From Acanthaster planci (taxonomy: Eukaryota > Echinodermata > Asteroidea > Valvatida > Acanthasteridae): DNA of 64,000 nucleotides. The notes under the pieces were generated by a model. The model was not told the origin of the DNA. It saw only the letters and a list, made by a program, of their open reading frames with translations, and ran no database searches. The stretch is taken from positions 1,657,659-1,721,658 of the forward strand of contig NW_019091395.1 in assembly GCF_001949145.1 (NCBI RefSeq). Reading direction: 5' to 3'. The translations under genes were made by a program, and so were the position numbers. Of the stretch, positions 33,185-47,800 are shown in pieces; the stretch's first letter is position 1, and every line of letters starts with the position of its first letter.

Positions 33185-36100
33185 CCAAATTTTAAAAATG
33201 GTTACAGTATGTCATTTACCGATTGGCATTAAAAACAAAACAATAACACACACAATTGTATGATTAATGTGGGGATATGCAGTCTGTATATTGACAGAGA
33301 CGGGTGCTTTCAAATGGAGAAGTCGCGCCTAGAATCGCGGTTTAAAACCACTAAGAAACCAATAAAAAGAATTATTATACCAAAGGTAAGCCTAGCCAAA
33401 CAAAAAAAAGATCCCTCAGCCGCCGAAGAGAAGCTGTTCAAGCCCACCCCCCCCCTTCAAAAATCGGGAGGGGGCATTCTACTCTGAGCTTCACCTCCCA
33501 TCTTGGCACAATTTTTGGTTCACTCTTTTCCCATCTGTTACGACGCCGAGTACTTTTCTTTAATAGCGCAATTTAAGGGTGTTATAAAAGAAAACAGTGC
33601 CAATATCTTCGATTCTCCGTCAGTAAAATCTTCCAATGTTGGAACGCACTGCTGATGTCCCTTGTCCAAAAACTGTCGAACTGTTGTGAAAGTCCAGTCT
33701 GAAATCCGTTTTCGAAACTTAGTTCAAATAGAACGTGGGGTACACTACGTGTACTACAGACGTTTGGCCAGCATTTTCACTCAAAATTAGCTCATTGTTT
33801 GGAAGTAAGCTCAGTAACCTGCCAACCAACACGAAAGAACCCTCCCCCCTTTTCTAAGTTTACTGCAGAGTGTTATAAAAAGGCAATCCTTTCGTTTTAG
33901 AAGTCACAGCGAGAAATTGAAACCCATCTGCTGGATGCGCCACCTCAATCCCTGTCTGGTTCTTGACAGGACAGCCTTGAAGACTATTATTTACTTCACG
34001 ACCAATTTCGCGTCATATAAAATGACACAGATGCATGCCAATATGCTGAACTTATGGACAAGGATTGTATGCTAAATGGGCCAACTTTTCATTCGCTTGT
34101 ATGGTAGAACGGAGGCCGTGCTCTCCATGATTTAACAGTGGGTTAAGATGGACTGATAACAGTGCCCTACGTGTCACACGACTGCTTCTTATCATTCACC
34201 ACATCAAAGTCTTCCAGGTCGACTGATGAGCCCCCGTGTAATGGCCCGCCTAGAAGCTGCCAACAGCTGCCTATAGCGAAATAGGACATCCATGCGCGTC
34301 CATCGTTGTTAATCTTTAAAAAAGGAGTCTCTGAAGATTACAGGTTCGACCCAAGTCAATTTCTCTGTCCTTTATAATTGATAAGTGCACCTAGCGAGTC
34401 GAGATTCGACGCAAAGTTGCCTAATACAAATTCCTTCCGCTCATTAAATGAAACCTTCAAGTAAACAAAAGTGCAACAAAAGCACAGATGTGCAAGTTAA
34501 AGATTTCCTTTCCAAGTTCCATGTGTGTGCATGATTTATTTAGAACTAAAGCAGACACAAATTGTAGAGAGACGTCAAACACAGATCAAATCCTTCTCTT
34601 TTATTAACTAAACGAAAGCAGAATTGAGTTCAGTTCTGTTTTGGTCTGAAAGCAAGCTCAAAAATAAGAATATCACGTGTGCCAAAAGCTTAGCAAAGCG
34701 ATTCTCCAACTGTTCCCTTGTCAAAGGACAGTCTAACAACACAGAAAGATTCTTCGACAGGGAAAATTTAAATGTATTCTACAGTTCATACGCAATTTGA
34801 ATTTACAGCTTTTAAGGGAGAATAGAGACAATCTGTTTCATGTGGTTTATTTAGTTAGAAAAATGGATGCACATCAACTATTTCTTGAGCGAGTATTGAT
34901 GGAAAGCCAATGTACAGATTAAAAAGGACCAAAGCTTAAGTGTTTTATACGGAAGTCTAGTTTTCTCTGAAGGGAATTCTAACGCCACTTGGTGGGTCCA
35001 AAGACACTGCAAGTTAAATGTACAACGTATTTTATTTCCTCGAAGTGGCTGCTAAACAGCTGATCAATGACATGTAAGTGACGTCAGAAGTTCACTCAGA
35101 AACCCACGGAAGGTGGGGGTCTACCGTAAATGTGGCTCACAACAAAACAACGTACATCCATCAACTCAGCTTTGTTATCAGTGAGATTTATACACAGCCT
35201 TTTAAATTACTTCCTTCCAAAATTTAGTTATATTTAAATATTTGCAATCAAACCATTTTTTGTACCACAAACTAATAAACAGCAATTGCAACCGATGCGT
35301 TCCGATTCATTTCCCAATGGATTTCCTCTGCTGCAAAAACCCTTTTCTTTTAAAATGGAATTTATACTGTCAATTCGGGAGACTATCAACACGCCACACA
35401 CAACATTGCGTACTTCGTACAAGGCGCTAAACAAGCACAGAAGGGGGGGTTCCACGTGGTAACTCATTCAAACAATTCAAGTTTCATATTCCCAAGGCAA
35501 TGAAAAGACAAGGAAAACCCATATAGTATAATTATGACGAGCGTATTAGAATTCACATATTATACATGTAGACTATTGTAATTGCAATTCACCTTACACT
35601 TAACTGACTACACTGCATGTGCATACACGCACAGGTTGTAGGAAACTAAGAAGTCAGGACAAGAGAGAAAAAACAGATTTTTTACAGTCTAAAAATAGAC
35701 GGGCACAATATTCGCTAAATGCAGTTAGTCGGTAAAAATATATTCTTCAATTTTTTGCCCTTCAATCGGCCGATTGTTGTAGACGCTGTAAAACACAATC
35801 GAGTAGTGACTGTGCTTTAAAAATGGCAATGATCATATGAGTTGTTGAAACAAGTGAGAGCTATGCCAGCCTCCACGTTTAGAGTCAAAGGAAATTTTTG
35901 ACAGCTTTTAGAGAGCTCCTATACAACACACAGATCCAAAAACGGGACCCTGTTTTGGGTGCACACACACACCCTTACACGTGTAAGTTGATAAACGTCA
36001 CTCACTGTAAAATATTGAAGAGCACATAAACGAGCTAGAGATGAGACGTTGGAACCAGATGTGTGACCAACTTGAAGTTGCCTTCGAGCTACAACCACTC

Positions 36101-37915
36101 TTCGATCCCTCTAAAACATGTTACCGTGACTATTAACAAATACCCTGGTACAGGTTAATGATGCAGTCGGGACATCTTTTCTGAAGTTAAGGAGGAATTA
36201 CAACTATAAACACTTTGCAGGTTTTAAGAAATGGTCCTTCAACACATTCTGAGTGCCTGAAAAAAATGGTAGATAACCTCTTTCCCAAATTAAAAAAGAT
36301 GTAATAATTTCTCGACAGTCATATTTAAGCATACCAAACTCAGGCATGAGCCTTCCTGGACAAGTAAAACCCCTTGTTAAAACAAAATGAATCTGAACAC
36401 ACTAATGACAAATTTTGGCAATTTCCTCTCACACTGTCATACTCTTGAAATCTCGTGACGACCTACTGGTGTGATAGCCTTCTACTACACAGACACCCAG
36501 CCAAATACTGGACAGGCCACCAAGCCTGATAGGAGCCCGGCTACATCTTTAACTCATGGCTACGGCTGGCATAAACACAGTCAGAAAATTGCTGCAGTCA
36601 CTGGCCTGCTAACTTCCAAAGGTGTGTTTGCTATTGCCGGGCCAAGCCAAGACCTGGCACAGTCATGATCCTATGGGCAGGACGCTGCACTCACACTATG
36701 GCTGTTGTACAACACAGCACCTAACAGGAAACTAGACCCCGGAGACCTAACTTTTAAGCAATGACACCACATTATACATGTATATTGACAACAAAACAGC
36801 ATCAGCCGCTAAATTCTGTAACATGATGATCGCATGCTGTAAACTGCACTATATCTACAGCCAGAGTGCTAGCTAAATACATGTATATGCCTGTTCATTC
36901 CAACATTTTTCTCTGCTTACCACTGTAGCTATAAAAGACAAAACCTGTCAATGCTGCCCTGTATATACAATTACACGTACGTAAGGCCCTACCCCATCAA
37001 GGTATGACACTTGTTAACTTGAGTGATTTACTTCAAGGCTGTCACTTACGTGGCAGAGTCATCAAAAGATCGTGGCATATCTCAAGTTGCTCGTGTAGCA
37101 TGGAACAGGGGTGGTTTCTGTGCATGCAGCATTTTAACATTTTGTGTTTACCTGTAACTCACTGTGACAAGAGCTTGATCACTGATAACAGGACGTTCTC
37201 TGAACTGATGGGATAATAATCACAACATAATGTTCTTTGTGCAACGTGAGCTTGCAAATGGCCAGGACTGCTCGAAGTCTGCCTGTGACACAGGAAGAAG
37301 AGATGTTTCTTCAAGCTGCTCTGAGAGTGATCTAGCCATATATTATGCCCAGGTGATTTGTTCTGACAAATAATATGCATGTAAACATTTACACACGCTG
37401 GGTAATTCAGTGTGGAAAGGGTGACATAATCTTGAAAAAAAAGGAAACACTTTGAACTGTTTCCACCTGCAATGTCAGTGTTTTCAGTGAGGACGAAGTG
37501 GCACACACAGCCAAATAAATCAGTAATTTGATTGCGCTGCAGACATCAAGTCAATATTTGAGATCACCTTTCCACCACAGTCACTGCCCCTCACTGTTAT
37601 TTTCTCTACCACCTTTCAGAAACACCCTTCAAGTCATGAACACGGTAGATGGTTCATACCCAACCAACAGTGCACACCTCTGAGGTTCCACATGCAGCAA
37701 GTGTAAGCTTATGACATGCACATGGACTTCCCAACCGGGTCCCAAGGAGTTCAAACTCTTTCAATTAACACATTCATGTAGATCATTCATTGAGGGCAAT
37801 CACGAAACAAGTGGGTGTAACATAAGGTCTGAGATGTTTGCAATATAGTTATATCTGATTCCCAAACAGGGTAACAAATATCAATATTACCTACCCTGAA
37901 TATCCAAGACTCTCA

Positions 37916-37925
37916 TTTATTTATT
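37916..37925 (-). terminator. Candidate polyadenylation signal of the AT-hook-like gene
   Basis: On the minus strand the sequence reads AATAAATAAA, about 830 bases beyond the stop codon at 38,758. This is only a candidate: other A-rich signals may be used. Confidence 0.3.
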
Positions 37926-38757
37926 CAGGGCTGTCTAACTTCTTTCTAACACTATCTTTCAATATTTTATACTCCATTTGCAGAAGAATAACAACAACTA
38001 TGGAGCACATGTATACACCTAGCAGACATAACAGATTATCATTCAAAAGCCCACTTGGAAATGGAAAAACACAAAAGTCTAGCTAAATCCCTACTTTACA
38101 TAATTGAATAAAAATATCATCGGAGGTGTCCGTGGACAGAAAAACCATGTCATTAAGACTATAAACATTAACATTTGTTTTCAGTTTTAACTTGTAACCC
38201 CTAAATGTAATGTACATGTGACTTTGCTGTGAGGTGGAAATTACTCCAAAACTAGAAATCCCTTCATAAACGTTGCAGGTCTGATGAGTTCTTCATTGAA
38301 AACCTTTAAACATACCCTATCCTGGCCCTTCCAGATTCTTTTACAAATCTACTAGGAGGTTCAAGATTCTGTAGGGCTCAGGATGATCAAATTCTGCCAC
38401 CAACCATATTACTTTACATGAAGCTGGTCGCAATGAGCCTGTGGTTCCAAAACAGTGAATGATTTTCAACATGTAAAAAGGTTATGAGAAAGCAAATACC
38501 AACAGATATGAGATTAATGACATGGTGCTCAAACTGACATCTTCAAACCTCCATTCTTTTCTTTAAAAACCTCTAAAAATCACAAAATTTTCAATAAATT
38601 CGTTCTTTCTCAAAACATGAATATTGTGGGAGGATTCACTGATCTCTGACTGGCGTCATCGTAATTTACATAAAAATCCAATGAATATTCATACAGTCAA
38701 CTGAGTATTCCTACACTTACTGAATATTCAACGTAATTGCGGGCCTGAACAGGGAGC

Positions 38758-38880
38758 TTATACAGCCACGGCAGCAGCAGCAGGGGCCACGCTCTCACCA
38801 TTGTTCATACCGTCGTGCTGTACAGCATCTTTTTTCAGGCTATCGATGCTCTCTGAGGGGGCAGCGTCATTTGGTACATC
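38758..38880 (-). CDS. AT-hook-like gene exon 7 (terminal)
   Basis: Acceptor TTCCTTGTAG, then DVPNDAAPSESIDSLKKDAV, ending AAAAVAV with TAA at 38,758-38,760. Phase 0 entry matches exon 6. Confidence 0.7.
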   Translation of the reverse strand, partial: DVPNDAAPSESIDSLKKDAVQHDGMNNGESVAPAAAAVAV

Positions 38881-41800
38881 CTACAAGGAAAAAAGAATTC
38901 CCCAAACAAACGACAATGAGTGGCAACGTTATGTCGGTGCACTGAGCAAAAAGGCTTGCCGTTTGTGTGCTCCATGGTTATCCCTCCACTGTAATGATGT
39001 ATTCTTGACAAGGCTAATGGGTTAGTCAAAATCAGTCAAATAACCCCTATGTGTCTATGCAATATGTCAAGTGGAAGGAATTTTTTTACTTTGAGTGTTA
39101 TAGCAAGGCCAAATTGTCTTTATGAGTGATTCCTTCATATACATGTACAGTAAAATCTCGATACCTTGAATCTCTGGGGAATGGATAAAAAATTCGAGTT
39201 ATCCGAAATTAAAGTTAAAAGAAGGTCCCGATTTCTTTTGAAGTTAAGTCATTATTACGATGTGTATCATAACATGTACCTCTACGCTGAGCGCACAGTT
39301 ACCGTAAACCTCCCTACGATGACTTTTGAAATGATATTGTGGTTATTTTATACTTTGGTGCCACAAGTTTTTGTTCATAGAAAGACATTTTTGCAGAGGA
39401 TTTTTGTTGTCAACGGCTGATAAATAATACATTACATGTACTATAAATCATTTACACTGTGTACCTTTGAGTGGCAAATCTTTCTTTTGCATTGTGCATG
39501 TGTGATGTATTGTGGTGGTCCCATTTCTGATACCGTGTACTCGGGCGGGGTTTCCCGATGAGTCAGACGACTTTTTTCATCACATGAGGGCGCACCTTTT
39601 TGCGCTTCAATAGAATTTCATAAAGACAAAAATACTATTGGTGTCTATTTTTATTTTTTGTTCTTCGTTCTTTATTTTCAAACGTTTGTTTATTTTTGGG
39701 AGTGAGATTTGGCTACGCAAAAACTCTGCACTGCAGTCACGTGGTTGGTCCACTGCGCATAAGCATGCTTTGTTTTGTGGCTCTAATTGGGCCGCCATCG
39801 CAAGGGTGAGTGCAAGCAGTTGGGCCGGACCATTAGGCCAGACTTTAACGTGGTGCGTGCGGCATACACAAAGATCTCCTATGCATTGCCGCAGCCACTG
39901 CAAAGAGCCATCAGTTAGCGTGCCAACGCACTCTCTACAATGGGCCAACGGTAACAACTGGGCTAATTCCTGCAAGTCGGATTTTGCGGTCACGGTGTGG
40001 TTTACGTGTCTAGATCGATCATCATTGTAGCGCGCTTGCAAGTGTTCCTGTGTGAAAAGACAAAGTGTGCGTGTCAGAAATGATTCATAACTAGACCCAC
40101 GTTCTGCTTACAGTTTCTGGAAGTATTTTGGCGGCGGTTTCTTTTGGATCTGCTTCATAAAAACTTCGAGGTAAACGAATCCGGCAACATGAGCAGTTTG
40201 AGTTAAGGATATGTTTTGTACATAAAAGCCTATGCTTTCGGTGGAAATTAACCCTAACTCCCTAAGGTGTGTGCAAAATCACATTAAATTTGAGGATTCA
40301 GGACTGTTAGGGTTAATTATTCTTTGAGTTAAGTGGAGTTTCGAGTTAACCAACTTTGAGTTATCGAGATTTTACTGTACATGTTAATGTGGAAACAAGG
40401 GAAATTCCCACAAGGTCTTTTCCCTGATGATATAAGCAGTCTAGTTTGTCTCAGTGAGACAGCTGGGAATGCGTTGTAAGAGGAGTACATCAGTGTTGTA
40501 GTTGAGTTTGTCATAAGCCCCTGCAAGTCCGCCACAAGCAAGCCAATCACAGTCACAGGCTATTCAAAGGAGCTTTGTTGTTGTTCCTTGCGACTGGTCT
40601 AAGAAGAGATCTGTAACCCTTTTTGAGATGGGACTTGACTATACAGAGCAAACTTAAGGGTCTGGTTTAAAACCAGGGGTCTGTTTCAAAGTTTTGATTC
40701 CTTCTGCTTTGCAAAGTTAGCATTGCTTGTTTCACATACTGGTATCATGTAGTAACACGTTATGACAACTCTGAAATATGGCACATGGACTTTTTAACCC
40801 TTCACGAAAGAATGGCACAGCACAGGTCCCTAAAAGGAACCACATAAAAATATCCCATATCACTGCAGTTAGCGATTTGAAACATGATTTACGGTTCCCC
40901 AGGCACAAATGGGATATCACTCATCATCAATTTTGCCTAATAGTCAGGTTGCTAATGGGATGCAATTATGCTTACCCTTGAAATAAAGCCATAATAGTGC
41001 GGTGTGGATAATGTATTCCACAATGTGTCACCATGGATCAGCCAATCAGGATTAGGGATTCAAATCTGCTTGAAGACTGTAACTGACATTGTTTAACAGT
41101 CTCCTTGAACAAAGGCTCTTTGCACACAACCGTGTGATTTGCCATGCAGGGAAAGTGGATATCGAAGTCACAAAGTAACCCTGGTCGTGCCAAATCCAAC
41201 CACCAGAAATTCTAGGCAATTCACACTTATCCTGGAGTACTGTGGGAACTCTGGCACTACTCACCTGTTCTTTGGTTGGTTCCTCAACAGGTTTCTCAGT
41301 CACTGCAATAGAATCAATCAAGACATTTAATGTTTCAAACAGTAACTGTGGGCTTGAATGCTACGAAGCACTGCTGCTGCATTTTGTAGATAGCAAAAAC
41401 GTTGGCAAGAAGGTTAAGTATTAGTAGGGTGCTGTTTGTGTTGGTAATTCATTAATTCATTTGTCACAACAAAAGGACAGCAAATGGTATTGGTGTTGGT
41501 GCACTTGACCATGTATAGTATGTACACATACTGTAGTATGCGCACATCCAACAAACTCCATATATTGGTGTTATGGCATACACTTTGGAAGCAAAGTACA
41601 GGCTACGTATGCAGAGCAAGAGAGAGCGCTCTCTTAGATATGATGCCTTCCATTTAGGCCTAACCAGTTTGTTATGATATTTGCAGTTCACTGGTTGACG
41701 CATATCATCCCTCGTTTATTGTACAATTTAACAGTGGAGGCTGGTAAACTTCAACTGATTACTTTAGCTTGGCAGTTGGCTTTGCCTTTCCATTCATCAG

Positions 41801-44800
41801 AGGTAGGGGGGTACAACTAATGCACCATCAACCCAATTTCAACACAAGGTTACTGTGACATTCAGTACACTGTGACAATGCTGACACTACAGTTCTTCAG
41901 AACAAGTGCGACATTGTACATAACTGCTGGGTCACTCTGTAAGTTCAGGGTCTGAAAGTGGGGCATTTGGAGTCCTTGTTACACCTGACCTGTGTAATCC
42001 GCTCCGAGCAGGAACAACAGAGGGTGTGTTTTGAAATGAAATGAACAGTCCTTTCGTACTCACTCATTGCATAGGTGCGCAAGTCTATGCGCATTAGACG
42101 TGGAGAACACTGAGTATGCGCAACGATTTTAGTCTAGAATGTGTGGTCTTCGTGTGCACGCTGAACGCGTGCAAGAACCCGGTTGGAAAACTTAGTACCA
42201 TCTGTCTTTCTTTCGCCGGAGGAGGTGCACTTTAGCTCAGGGCGGGGATATGACACAGAAGTATCAATGAAATTCATTTCCAATTGTTTGCATTAATAGC
42301 ACTATTGGAAATAAGAGAACATACATATAACCTGAACTTACAGAATCATACATGGCAAATGCGACAAGAACACACACAGAAATTGGAGCTCAAATGTACA
42401 GAATGACCCTGCTGACTAACGTAGTGAAGAACAGTCCAAGTCAACACCAGTGTGTGAATAACAAGGGTACTTCTGCCGTGCTTATTATTTGACCACACAT
42501 CATATGCAGCTTATCTGCAGTCATTGGCAATTTGACGAGGAGGTGCTAAGCTGGCACGGCTTCAGGAATACATGTACTCTATGACAAGGCCAGGTGGCAA
42601 GCAGGGTTCATTTGTGTAGATACTTACTGTCAATCTTTTAAATTATCATCAATGCTCATTCATTTTTACTGCAGTGCTGCCAATGAAAAAACCCCTGGCA
42701 CAGCTCAACAGTAAAGGACAGTTTCAACAGAATGGTAGGATCAAATTTTATAAACCTGATGGTCAAGTACCCCAGTATCCCCATGATCAGCTGAAGTATT
42801 CCTCAGCCCTTTCTCCTACAGGAAAAGGTCTTCAAAGTAGAAATTATTATCTCGCACTGTGCAGGAAGCAACAACACATTCTATATTCTGAAACTTTCAA
42901 GAGCATCAAGCTCGATGTACATGTACAGAACTAAAGTGCAGGCTCTTCCATAATCCTGTTGGATCCTCCAAAGCCTCCGGGTGGATTTTGAAGGATCTAG
43001 GCAGGTCACAAGTACATGTAAGGCCTGGCATGAAAAAAAAGGACATAACACCAAGTATGTAGAGAAAATTCAACCCCTGTGAATCCCTCCCAGGCCTTTC
43101 TAGGGTTAAAGAGTGAGAGCAGGAGAGTGGTGCAATCATACTGTACAAGTGCAAAGGAAAGCTGATTGACAGATATGCTGGAGAGAGCAACAAGCACATG
43201 TATAAAAACTATGCGGTGATAAGAGTAGGGAACAGCAATGATTCCAGCTCCAAGCACAGGATACCAGCCTTCTCTTTTGAAGGCTAACAAAGCTAAGCAT
43301 GCCAATACATCTAGCAAATGCTAGTATCACTGGTAGAAATAAAGCCAGGTGCATTGCCTGTCGTGCTGCAGCCTTCTATGGTTGCTGAAGGGGTGAAAGA
43401 TCAAGCAATTTTCCACATCACCGAGGTTCTTTTCTTTCCCAGTCAGTACCGAATTCCTGGAAAGCCTACTGTCTGAAATAGAACGTAGATTGGAAAAGAG
43501 AATCCCTACAGATGCCACCAAAAAAGAAGAAAAATTCTACACTTTAGCGAATGTGAAGATTGAGCACCTTTTTCAAAACCTCACTGGCAATTTTTAAAAT
43601 CTTTTTAACCTGCTTTAGTGTTACCAAGGGGCCAAGTTGGAACGGATTCAAGCAAGCATCCTATATCAACAAAAGCCACTGCACTATGCAACGTCATGCA
43701 CAACTCAAGCCTCTCCTGTCCTCACCCTTCTCCTCAGACTCATCTAGCTCCGCCCCTCCAGGGGTACCAGGAGTTGGGCTGGGCTCGGCATCGGACGCCG
43801 GCGTGATCGTAATTTCGGGCTTTGTAAGGAATTGCAGTGGCGGCAGTGACGGTGGGCACTTGCGGTGGGCCGACGGAAGGTCTGTTAATGACGTGAAACA
43901 AGTGGGTTAGGGGTGCGTCCCCCCAAAAAAGACATGAGAGGTTTGTGTAGCTGAAAGTGGAAAAAGTATAATGCACCCTCCTATAATGGTTCTAATTTAT
44001 GTTAAAAATGAATTGTGACGATGATGCCGAGGAATGTCAAGCATGAAATGGAAAAGAAACAATAGTAAAAGCAGCCAGCAAGAAAAAAAAATTGCTGGCA
44101 ACAATGGTCTCTCTAGTGTGAAGACCAAGAATTGTAAGTTCCTATCAAATAATGCAGAGAGTTCCTGCACTGGTAATTGTGCTTTCTCAAAGATCACTGG
44201 GCCTTTCACCAATTATTTGGTTTTAATAACCACTCCCCCCCCAAACCTTACAGGAACCATCATCAATGCATGTTTACTAAAGAATTTTGGTTCTGCTTTC
44301 TACTCTCTGATCAGGCTCTACATATTTGTAGACCTTATTGCTGATCAAATGCATGAGAAGTCAAAGTTTGTAGAATGTTCACATTTCCTACCTACCACAC
44401 ATTCTGCATTTTATAGCGGCGGTATTTATCATTTGGTGTTTTGACCACTTCATGATAGTTGTGATGCATTATGAATTATTGATTACTTTAAACTGAGGCT
44501 CAGCCATACTTTGCTAACCCCTGGTACACGTAAGCCAAAACAATGAATGTGACTTAGCAAGACAAAGTCTAACCACTTCATGCCCGGTGGAGTTAGCAGC
44601 ATGGACATGCTGTCAGGCGCTTTTCATATTTTCCCTTTTTCAAAATTTGTCAAAAATTCCTATCTTCATTTACTGGGCACATACACCCAAACAAATGACA
44701 GTCTTGTGGCCACTCTAATCTGACAGCCAACCTAGATTGATGTGCGAGTAGTACAGCCAGGCCTGCAACCCAGTAAAAAGCCCCAACTGTGCAGTGTCAC

Positions 44801-47800
44801 ATTATTTCCTGTTTATTGAATTGGCCAGTGTGTTGCCACACTGCACATCGGTATTGTCTCTACTCAATGCAGCCAGATTAAACAAGCGCAGCGGTATTTT
44901 CTCGCTTATCGCTAGAGTAATGGAGCACTTTTATCCCCGCTGATAATCCGTGGGCACTGAAAGTGGCAAACAGTGGTACTGTTTCAAAACAATGACGGAT
45001 TACCTCCGCCATAAATGGCCAGCACTCTGTGCTGACAGCGTATGAATCTTGATGGACAAGTCCCAGCAGCTTGGTCTATTGTTTTTTCAGAGTTCGGTCA
45101 CCCCGGCCATGAAAAAGGGCTCTGGGCTCCGATTTTGGGCACCCTGGCTATGCATACAAAGCAAAGGTCTCCGATACCAGGCTCCTTAGCAGGAAGTGGT
45201 TAATAGCAGCATCCAAAATACTCTGTGCAGTAAGGTAAGGAAGTACATAGGAAAATAAAAGATCTCAGAAGGCAGCAAGAAATGAGCTGTGCCATATTGG
45301 AATACAGTTGTGACTTTGAAAACTGTGAAATAGCATTATTGGACAAGCTGGTGATAACAGGTGACAGATTTTGAAACATGTATTGAAAAACGCACTGCAA
45401 TGCATTGCAAAAAACAAAATAAACAAATAAAGCAGAAACATCGGCTAAGCCTTGATTAGTTTGCTGTCAAACTGACCAGCCAAATCACAGAAGCAACATC
45501 TAGCCCTCAAAATGTTCAATTCAAGCAAACAAAGCCGTGACAAATGACATGCACAGGCTTGCAACAATAATCACTCAGTTTCAAGCTCACCAACTTGTCC
45601 GGCAGCCATGCTCTGTCCAACCTCCGTTTGTGGGGCTACTGTTTGTTGTTGCTGTTGCTTGGTAGGCTCCTGAGCAAGACTGACTGCTGTAGCCTCGACA
45701 CTTTCCGTTGTAGGAGGAGAAACAACTTTCTCAGTGACAGATTCATCTACCTTCTGTGCACTGGAGTCGACAACCACTACTTCTGGCTGCTGTTGGGGCT
45801 TTGGATCTGGCTGAGTTACCGGCTTCATACTCTCAACTGGAATTACGACTGGAGATGTGATAACCACAGGGGCAGGGGCTGATGTCTCGGCCTCTGTCCG
45901 GGAGGGGGCAGATGGTTCTTTGGCCTGTGAAGTCTCCAAAGTGGCCATGGGCGGCTTCGGGACTGACTGAACTGTTTGCATTTTAGGGGGTGATTGGGCC
46001 ACCATGGGCTGGACGGTAGGCGGAGCAGCTGCAGGAGCAGGTGTAGCCTTAATCACCTGTGGTGGGGCTGCGGGCATGGCTGCTGGCTTGTTGACCTCCT
46101 GGGTTACTGGGGCAGAGGTCTGCTTCTGTGGAATCTCTGCCGCTGTGATCTTGACCACCGGGTTGGGCATCTTGTGGACCGGGGTCCGTCCTGTGGGCTG
46201 GGCCTCTGTCTTAGCTGTTGCTGTGCATGTCTGGGCTTTATCTGTTCCATTAATTGTCATGGAGTTTGGTAAGTTATGTCAGTATGTGAAAAGTGAGTTG
46301 GATCAGTAGGTGTAAGTCAGTAAATCACAAATTCATGCACAGTTAGGGTAAGAGTTAGGGTAAGGATTAGGGTAGGACAGTGAAAAAACAGAGGGATTTG
46401 ACATTACTCAGAAATGTTACAGTACGGGTTGAAGTTATTTGTGCGCAAACTAATCACAAAAACTCTGAACTGACTTCGTCAATAATATACCGTAATTATT
46501 GGAATGTAGGCCGCACGGTGTATAAGCCCCGGCACAGAAAAATCGGCATATTAAGATTTAAGTCAGTGTATATGCTGCACCAGCTTATAAGCTGCACCGC
46601 GGTGCTGACGATCAACCATGAAGGTGCTTCATACTGAAGCGCCAGTACAGTGAATCAATGGTTCCACAATACGTGCAATCGTAATAAATATAAGAAAAGT
46701 GCAAACAAAAGTCACCATAAAAATTGAATTTTAAGTCCTCAAATTGAATAACTTTTGTGGGCTGGATGATTGTCCTGATGGGCTGTGCATCAGCTATAGA
46801 CCTTTTACCCAGCGGCCAGGAAAAGTTATGCGGTTGGGAACGTACAATAAAATCTTGGTAACTCAAAGTTGGTTATTAAGTCTGAAGATCGTTTTATCTC
46901 GATCTTCGACTATTTTTTTCCCAAAGAATAGGCTTTTATGCAAAAAAACCCTCTGTAACTGTCCACAACACGACATCTGGTTATGTCAATGGTTTTGTGA
47001 CACAGATCAAAAGTACACTGCCAAATTGCTTCAAAAATGAAAAATCTGCTGCGAGACCTTGGTGCGCGTCATCACTTTGGAACCGCTTGTGTGCATGCAT
47101 GCTGCACATGGATGTATGCACTGCACGCACCATCATGATTGCAACAAACCCCGTTTTCAGGCTAGCCTGACTGCTACTGCAGACCCATTCATGGACAGTC
47201 CAGCTGTTTGGTTTTCTGATAACAACATGACCACAGAAAGTGTTGTCATCGGGAAACCCAAGTGAAAAAACCTGAACTTCTGTGGCATGTTACGCCGAAC
47301 ACAATCAGTAAAGATGAAAGATCTGTCATACAAAGGTAGACCATTGAAGCGGTTGATTTTTATTTCACGGTAGAAAGAAATCTTTAGGTAACAAAAATAA
47401 AAAATCTTAGTAGAGTGATTAATTGTCTGTACAAAAATACACTATGAGAATGAATAAAAAGCAGGAAAATAATCACTAAAACTCTCGCCACAGCAGAGCA
47501 AATCAAGTTTAAAATAACATACACATTTCAGGTATGTGTTTCGTGTCCCCATGACTGTGCCACCTGCATGTGGTACGCATGGCCCAGCAGCAGTTTTTTG
47601 TGACTGATTTTACCGTGTAAGCTGCCTAGTGTATAAGCTGCAGTGACATTTTTCAGTATGAGAATCAATGTATAAGCCGTGGCTTGTATACATGTAGTTG
47701 AATGAATTTTACAGATATTTATTGCTGGGGAGGCAGCACACAAAAAGCATATACGTGAATGCAGCCACTTCTCCTTGTATGAACAAGCCAGCATCATGCT

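Larger units (their letters stand above)
31474..38757. other. Non-coding stretch between the sulfotransferase and AT-hook-like genes
   Basis: No coding exon with splice sites or a recognised domain was found on either strand. Its left end is the 5' flank of sulfotransferase exon A, and its right end must contain the 3' UTR of the 38,758-50,006 gene. It holds one foldback repeat (33,049-33,184). Confidence 0.55.

Noticed and set aside
39607-40041. 144-codon minus-strand frame inside the pogo-like element
   Set aside because: No DDE, helix-turn-helix or CENP-B-like motif. It is probably non-coding element sequence.
45595-46309. Plus-strand frames of about 95-100 codons rich in Leu, Cys and Gly
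   Set aside because: They are the antisense of the GC-rich Pro/Ala/Gln exon 4, and composition alone keeps them open.
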